Shown: piece by piece, positions 5,234-6,670 of the stretch | Layout: each line of letters starts with the position of its first letter | How positions within the stretch are numbered: position 1 is the first letter of the stretch | DNA from: JBAWAP01 sp049589355 | Lineage (GTDB): Bacteria > Chloroflexota > Anaerolineae > VGOG01 | Assembly: GCA_049589355.1 (NCBI GenBank) | Contig: JBAWAP010000012.1 | Location: forward strand, 1-6,670 | DNA length: 6,670 nucleotides | Direction: 5' to 3' | The notes under the pieces: model-generated | Database searches by the model: none | What the model was told of the DNA's origin: nothing | What the model saw: only the letters and a program-made list of their open reading frames with translations | Made by a program: the position numbers and the translations under genes

Positions 5234-6556
5234 ATGATACGGAGAGTAAGCATTCTGATCGTCGCCGGCGTCCTGGCTCTCGCCACAGGGATCGGTGTCG
5301 CCGCCTCTCGCGACGAGCGAGCCCCGGCGCCAGGGAGCCCAACCCCGACCGAGGAGATATCCATCCCCGTCCCGATGAAGACCACGCCGACTCCTTCTCC
5401 GACGGTCACAGTGAATGTCATGCCCTGCCCAGTCAGCGCTGATGTGAAAGCCCTGGAGGAATTCAGGAGCGAGCTGCTCCTCCTGGTGGATACCCTGGAT
5501 ACGATGTACCCGGCGGCGCAGGCATACGCCGAGGCAAAGGGCGAAGGACCGGCCCCGAAGGTGAACCGGGAACTGATCGAAGAGGCCACCCACGAACAGT
5601 TGTGTTGGGCACTTGCCGCTGTGGGCGAACGGTATAAGGTGTTTAAAGAGGGTATCGGCGTCCTGAAGGCTACCGGTCTCTCCACCGCAGAGACGTCCAG
5701 GACGCTGAATTCGTTTTCGATCATCCCGACGCCCACCCCGGTGACCACCCCGCTGCCCGGGATCCGGCACGCGGACCACGACCAGACGAACGCGACCCTG
5801 GGCGACCTTCCCCCGGCCGATTACCCTTCCGCCCCTGAGCACAACCTGCCTTGCCCCAAGGAGCGCTATCCCATCGGCGCGACATTCGCCGTGCTGCTGA
5901 CTTCTTTCTTGACCAAGGAGATTGACCACTTTGCGGAAGCTGCGGAATGCGAGGGGACCTTCTTTGTGGTCGCCCTACCCTTTGGCGGGGGAACGAACCT
6001 GCCGGGGTGCCTTGGCTGGGGAATTCTCAAGGGCATCAGCCTGGCGACTGAAATCGTCTTCGCGGGTCTGAAGTTCTGCGAGGGCAACATAGACTACGCG
6101 GAAATCGCCGCCTCCGAGGCGTATGTCAAGATTCTGCACGCCGAGCTCCACATGCACGACCGCAGCCTCACCGAGCGGTTCAACACGACCGACAAGTTCC
6201 TGTTCGACTTCCGGAACCTCAACCTGAGAACGCGCATCGAGGACAACCTGGCATCCGCGGACGACGACCCGGTCCTGCTTTTCACGTTGCCGAGCGACGT
6301 GTGCATCACCACGGATCTCGAGGTGATCAGCGCCGACAACCCCAAGTTCTCGTCCGGGCGAATCGCGGGCTGCGGCCTGCTGGAGGTAGTCAGCGACACC
6401 GTGCGGAGCGCCATAGACATGACCATCATCGCTGGTGGGAGCGTCAACAACGCCGAAGCCGAGTTCCAGGCGGCCGTGGATCATTACAACAACGGCGAGT
6501 GGAAGTTGGCCTATGCCCGGTTCCGCAAAGCATACCGCGAGGCGGTGAGACCGTAG
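5234..6556 (+). CDS. Secreted B-type protein B2, unknown function
   Basis: A 440-residue exported paralogue of B1. The ATG at 5234 follows AAGGGAGGA (5219-5227) by 6 nt; an in-frame GTG at 5198 directly touches the A2 stop but has no ribosome site. Order: signal peptide 1-24 (MIRRVSIL..., ending GVAA), Thr-Pro linker 33-57, helical domain 68-150 with C65 and C124 (QLCW), linker 160-179 (PTPTPVTTPLPGI), PCPKERY at 206, C239 and C259 flanking the Gly-rich ALPFGGGTNLPG (same 19-residue gap as B1), C282, coiled-coil-like 299-338 with LHAELHMHD and FRNLNLR, VCITTD, AGCGLLE, and TPR-like hairpin 405-437. Eight cysteines match B1 one for one. The 36-nt gap to A2 leaves no room for a separate promoter, so the two are an operon. 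Function unknown. Confidence 0.94.
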   Translation: MIRRVSILIVAGVLALATGIGVAASRDERAPAPGSPTPTEEISIPVPMKTTPTPSPTVTVNVMPCPVSADVKALEEFRSELLLLVDTLDTMYPAAQAYAEAKGEGPAPKVNRELIEEATHEQLCWALAAVGERYKVFKEGIGVLKATGLSTAETSRTLNSFSIIPTPTPVTTPLPGIRHADHDQTNATLGDLPPADYPSAPEHNLPCPKERYPIGATFAVLLTSFLTKEIDHFAEAAECEGTFFVVALPFGGGTNLPGCLGWGILKGISLATEIVFAGLKFCEGNIDYAEIAASEAYVKILHAELHMHDRSLTERFNTTDKFLFDFRNLNLRTRIEDNLASADDDPVLLFTLPSDVCITTDLEVISADNPKFSSGRIAGCGLLEVVSDTVRSAIDMTIIAGGSVNNAEAEFQAAVDHYNNGEWKLAYARFRKAYREAVRP

Positions 6557-6558
6557 GA

Positions 6559-6587
6559 CGGCCGGGGTAGCTCGTATCAACCGGCCG
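6559..6587 (+). other. Conserved trailer hairpin, cassette 2
   Basis: CGGCCGG (6559-6565) and CCGGCCG (6581-6587) form a perfect 7-bp stem around a 15-nt loop starting 3 nt after the B2 stop. The matching place in cassette 1 (2999-3027) has the same loop with one base change and one mismatch in the stem. No T-run follows. It may protect the mRNA end or be part of a structured trailer. Confidence 0.5.
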
Positions 6588-6627
6588 CTGTGGAGCTGTG
6601 CAAAAGGAAAGTTGGTCGCTCTATCGC

Positions 6628-6667
6628 GAGCCCGTGGTGCTCATGAGCACCGCGGGCTCTCATTGTT
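6628..6667 (+). terminator. Terminator-like long hairpin after B2
   Basis: A 15-bp stem (6628-6642 with 6645-6659, one T-G wobble) with a minimal AT centre, so the real loop is probably CATG or larger, followed by TCATTGTTT. The stem is very stable but the T-tract is interrupted. It aligns with the shorter hairpin at 3070-3097 after B1, and the flanking GAGCCCG and GGGCT are shared. Confidence 0.7.
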
Positions 6668-6670
6668 TGG

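Larger units (their letters stand above)
3703..6667 (+). repeat. Tandem cassette, copy 2 (promoter-A2-B2-trailer)
   Basis: Second copy of the two-gene unit. Compared with copy 1, the promoter is closer to consensus, the A gene has an extra segment of about 20 codons after the first Thr-Pro linker, the A-B gap is compact (36 nt, no hairpin), and the trailer hairpins are more perfect. Copy 2 therefore looks like the better-preserved version. The right boundary lies at or beyond the window end. Confidence 0.85.

Overview
The window holds two tandem copies of a two-gene cassette that I cannot match to any characterised family. Each cassette runs promoter, structured leader, gene A, gene B, conserved trailer and terminator-like hairpin. 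Cassette 1 covers about 133-3103 (A1 261-1580, B1 1677-2996). Cassette 2 covers about 3703-6667 (A2 3839-5197, B2 5234-6556). Equivalent points are offset by about 3.56-3.58 kb. All four genes are on the plus strand and encode proteins of 439, 439, 452 and 440 residues. There is no housekeeping gene, transposase, tRNA, rRNA or CRISPR array.

The four proteins are paralogues with one plan: N-terminal signal peptide, Thr-Pro-rich linker, charged helical domain, second Thr-Pro linker (core PTPVT.P.PGI.H), cysteine-containing hydrophobic middle domain, a coiled-coil-like segment around FRNLNLR, and a C-terminal module ending in an invariant TPR-like helical hairpin (EWKLAYARFRKAYREA). A and B differ mainly in the N-terminal and middle domains. 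No lipobox, sortase motif or C-terminal membrane anchor is visible, so they look like exported, probably disulfide-bonded proteins. The A-B pairing in both cassettes suggests two subunits made together; that is inference.

Non-coding layout: positions 1-123 carry an inverted-repeat element of the GTCATTCTGAG type. A sigma-70-like promoter follows, then a leader whose perfect 7-bp hairpin abuts the Shine-Dalgarno sequence. Between the cassettes (2997-3702) lie the conserved trailer, a strong intrinsic terminator (3135-3165), a cluster of AGCCC/GGGCT palindromes (3258-3407), a stretch with a 10-bp palindrome and no convincing gene (3408-3599), and a second short repeat (3607-3670) just before a perfect consensus promoter (TTGACA, 17 nt, TATAAT). 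The window ends just after the cassette 2 hairpin.

Organism: a GC-rich bacterium with standard Shine-Dalgarno and sigma-70 signals. Thr-Pro linkers in exported proteins and dispersed GTCATTCTGAG/GTCATTGCGAG palindromes remind me of Chloroflexota and neighbouring uncultured lineages. This is a low-to-moderate confidence inference, as no phylogenetic marker is present.
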